DNA from: Ruminococcus sp. UBA7477
GTDB taxonomy: Bacteria > Bacillota > Clostridia > Oscillospirales > Ruminococcaceae
Reading direction: 5' to 3'
Length of the DNA: 6,327 nucleotides
Assembly: GCA_002479715.1 (NCBI GenBank)
Contig: DLOT01000049.1
Span: forward strand, 1 to 6,327
Shown here one piece after another: positions 4,418 to 6,327 of the stretch (positions within the stretch are counted from its first letter, which is position 1; every line of letters begins with the position of its first letter). The notes below the pieces were generated by a model that worked only from the letters and a program-made list of their open reading frames with translations, was not told the origin of the DNA and made no database searches. Made by a program: the position numbers and the translations under genes.

Positions 4418-6265
4418 ATGTGCGGAATATGCGGATTTTCAGATTTTGAGAACGATTTTGAACTATGCGGTGAAAGCGCCGAAAACCTGATCGCGATGCG
4501 GAAGGCTATCGACTACCGCGGCGGCGACGAGCATGGAGAGTATTTGCAAAAACACGTCGCTCTGGGGCACGCGCGGCTGTCTATCCGGGATATCTCAAAC
4601 GGAAGTCAGCCTATGGTCAGGAAAAAAGACGGCCGCGAGTTTGCTGTCGTTTTCAACGGCGAGATATATAATACCGCTGAGCTTTGCGATATTCTCAGCG
4701 AAAGGGGCATTTATCCGGAAACAAGCTGCGACACCGAGGTTATCCTGCTTCTTTATATGGAGCTTGGGCAGAAGTTCGTTTCTCTGCTCAACGGGATATT
4801 TGCCTTCGTAATATGGGACGGCGCACGGGAACAGCTAATGCTTGCGCGCGACAGGTCGGGAGTCAAGCCTCTTTTTTATACAAAGCATAACAGTATGCTG
4901 CTTTTCGGCTCTGAGATAAAGTCGCTTTTCGCTCATCCAGCCGTTCATCCGGTAGTTGATTTGGACAGCTTTCGCGAAATATTCGCGGTCGGCCCTGCCA
5001 GAACACCCGGCTGCGGCGTTTTTGCAAACATAAGCGAGATCCTGCCTGCCCATTTCGCTGTATTTGACAGGCGCGGCTTATATGAGAAAAAATACTGGGA
5101 GCTTTCGGCTTCAATGCACACCGACAGCTACGAGCAGACGGTCGAAAAGGTATCATACCTTGTTCATGATGCGATAAAGAAGCAGATGGTTTCGGATGTT
5201 CCCGTGTGTTCTTTTCTTTCAGGCGGCATAGATTCAAGTATAGTTACGGCAGTCGCCTGCAAAGAGCTGGGCAGTCCGCTGGATTTCAACACCTTCTCTT
5301 TCGACTTTGCAGGAAACGACAGATATTTTGTGTCTAACAGCTTTCAGCCCGAACGCGACAATAAATACGTTGGAATAATGCTTGAGAAATATCCGACTAA
5401 CCACAGCTTTCTGCTGTGTGATGAGGGAAAGCTTGTTTCTCTGCTGCGTGAGGCGACATACGCCAAGGATCTTCCCGGAATGGCTGATGTTGACGCATCT
5501 CTTCTCTGCTTTTGCGAAACGGTTGCAAGATCAAACAAGGTCGTGCTTACGGGAGAGTGCGCCGATGAGATCTTCGGCGGTTATCCGTGGTTTTACAAAA
5601 GCGAGCTGTGGTCAGACGACTTCTTTCCCTGGTCTAAGAATATGCAGACGCGTAAGCTCCTTTTAAACGATTCTTTTGCAAGATCGCTTGATCTTGAAAG
5701 CTATGCAAGCGAGAAATTCAAAAGCTCTCTGAAAAAAGCTCCTTTGACCGAAGGTGAAGGTCCGCAGCAGATAAGACACAGGCAGATATCATATCTAAAT
5801 CAGGTCTGGTTTATGCAGACCCTTCTGGACCGCATGGACCGCACGAGTATGCATTACGGCCTTGAGGCAAGAGTGCCGTTCTGCGACCATCGCATTATAG
5901 AATATGTATACAATATACCGTGGGAAATGAAGTTCAGCGGCGGCGTTGAAAAGTCCCTGCTCCGCGAGGCATTCCGAGGAGAAATACCCGACGAAGTGCT
6001 TTTCCGGAAAAAGAGCCCCTATCCCAAGACCTACAGCCCGTTTTATGAACAGCTTCTTGCCAACAAACTCAAAACGATCTTAGCAGATCCGCAAAGCCCG
6101 CTTTGCTTTATATGCGACCCGGTCAAGGTCAAGGAGTTTTTGCAATCTCCGTCGGACTTAGGCAAGCCGTGGTTCGGTCAGCTCATGTCATCACCGCAGC
6201 TCATCGCATATTTTATCCAGCTGCAATATTGGTTCGAACTTTATGAGCCTGAGATTTTGATATAA
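4418..6265 (+). CDS. asnB: asparagine synthetase (glutamine-hydrolysing)
   Basis: The enzyme makes asparagine from aspartate, ATP and glutamine-derived ammonia. The 615-residue protein has an N-terminal class-II glutamine amidotransferase domain (about 1-200). Cys2 is the nucleophile exposed after Met removal. Arg53 (in HARLSI), FNGEIYN at 79-85 and Asp105 form the expected glutamine site. The C-terminal synthetase domain (about 225-600) shows the pyrophosphate loop SGGIDSS at 268-274, GECADEIFGGY from 379, and GLEARVPFCDH from 481, all typical of AsnB. It is somewhat longer than E. coli AsnB (about 554 aa) and near the length of Bacillus-type enzymes. The usual RGPD is RGGD at 34-37, a small departure. 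The start at 4418 is preferred over 4409 because of Cys2 and the ribosome binding site. No following gene is visible. Asparagine synthetase fits better than a tailoring paralogue, since no biosynthetic cluster surrounds it. Confidence 0.94.
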   Translation: MCGICGFSDFENDFELCGESAENLIAMRKAIDYRGGDEHGEYLQKHVALGHARLSIRDISNGSQPMVRKKDGREFAVVFNGEIYNTAELCDILSERGIYPETSCDTEVILLLYMELGQKFVSLLNGIFAFVIWDGAREQLMLARDRSGVKPLFYTKHNSMLLFGSEIKSLFAHPAVHPVVDLDSFREIFAVGPARTPGCGVFANISEILPAHFAVFDRRGLYEKKYWELSASMHTDSYEQTVEKVSYLVHDAIKKQMVSDVPVCSFLSGGIDSSIVTAVACKELGSPLDFNTFSFDFAGNDRYFVSNSFQPERDNKYVGIMLEKYPTNHSFLLCDEGKLVSLLREATYAKDLPGMADVDASLLCFCETVARSNKVVLTGECADEIFGGYPWFYKSELWSDDFFPWSKNMQTRKLLLNDSFARSLDLESYASEKFKSSLKKAPLTEGEGPQQIRHRQISYLNQVWFMQTLLDRMDRTSMHYGLEARVPFCDHRIIEYVYNIPWEMKFSGGVEKSLLREAFRGEIPDEVLFRKKSPYPKTYSPFYEQLLANKLKTILADPQSPLCFICDPVKVKEFLQSPSDLGKPWFGQLMSSPQLIAYFIQLQYWFELYEPEILI

Positions 6266-6272
6266 CAAAGAA

Positions 6273-6303
6273 TTGCAACTCAAAGAGAAAGTTGTAATCA
6301 ACT
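6273..6303 (+). other. overlapping alternative hairpins after asnB
   Basis: UUGCAACU (6273-6280) pairs with AGUUGUAA (6290-6297) over eight positions, one G-U, with a 9-nt loop. The same middle segment AGUUG (6290-6294) can instead pair with CAACU (6299-6303) around a UAAU loop. No U-tract follows either form, so this is not a standard terminator on the plus strand. It may stabilise the asnB 3' end or be part of a larger element cut by the window edge. Confidence 0.4.
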
Positions 6304-6327
6304 AAAAATGGGATTCCAAAGGGATAA

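Noticed and set aside
4387..4419. TTGAAA at 4387 as a -35 element for asnB
   Set aside because: No acceptable -10 lies at 16-19 nt; TATATG is 21 nt away and overlaps the start codon.
2969..5538. Minus-strand open frames within the MutS-like and asnB genes
   Set aside because: They overlap genes with intact motifs on the plus strand and have no independent start signals or recognisable products.

Overview
The window looks like chromosomal DNA of a Gram-positive anaerobe of the Bacillota, most likely a Ruminococcus-like clostridium. The grounds are a leucine T-box leader, sigma-A type promoters, strong AGGAGG-type ribosome binding sites, roughly balanced base composition, and the sequence character of LeuC, LeuA and AsnB. 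The genus is an inference from general familiarity with these families, not from a search.

Layout. Positions 1-388 (minus) hold the first 129 codons of leuC (3-isopropylmalate dehydratase large subunit), cut by the window edge. Positions 388-2064 (minus) hold complete leuA (2-isopropylmalate synthase, 558 aa), joined to leuC by a one-base TAATG stop/start overlap. Positions 2065-2593 (minus) are the leuA control region: a TTGACA-17-TATAAT promoter, a T-box leader whose likely specifier codon is CUC (Leu), mutually exclusive antiterminator and terminator helices, and then an 86-nt stretch with a possible 21-codon upstream ORF. A divergent promoter at 2630-2658 (plus) serves a stand-alone MutS-family ATPase (2723-4261, 512 aa) with no mismatch-recognition domain. 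A strong terminator hairpin at 4347-4388 follows. A glutamine-hydrolysing asparagine synthetase (asnB, 4418-6265, 615 aa) begins only 29 nt after the U-tract. The last 62 bases are non-coding and contain two competing small hairpins.

How the parts fit. leuA and leuC catalyse successive steps of leucine biosynthesis. They should be expressed when uncharged tRNA-Leu accumulates, binds the T-box and prevents termination. The MutS-like gene is transcribed the opposite way from its own promoter and has no obvious functional tie to leucine synthesis. asnB makes asparagine. Its only good -10 element (4322-4327) lies upstream of the terminator hairpin, so asnB may be controlled by premature termination or by read-through.

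The protein-coding content is ordinary. The parts most worth a second look are the RNA-level features: the T-box with its long structured linker, the small ORF after the T-box terminator, the hairpin next to the MutS-like ribosome binding site, and the terminator between the candidate asnB promoter and its start codon. I see no mobile element, CRISPR array, tRNA or rRNA.
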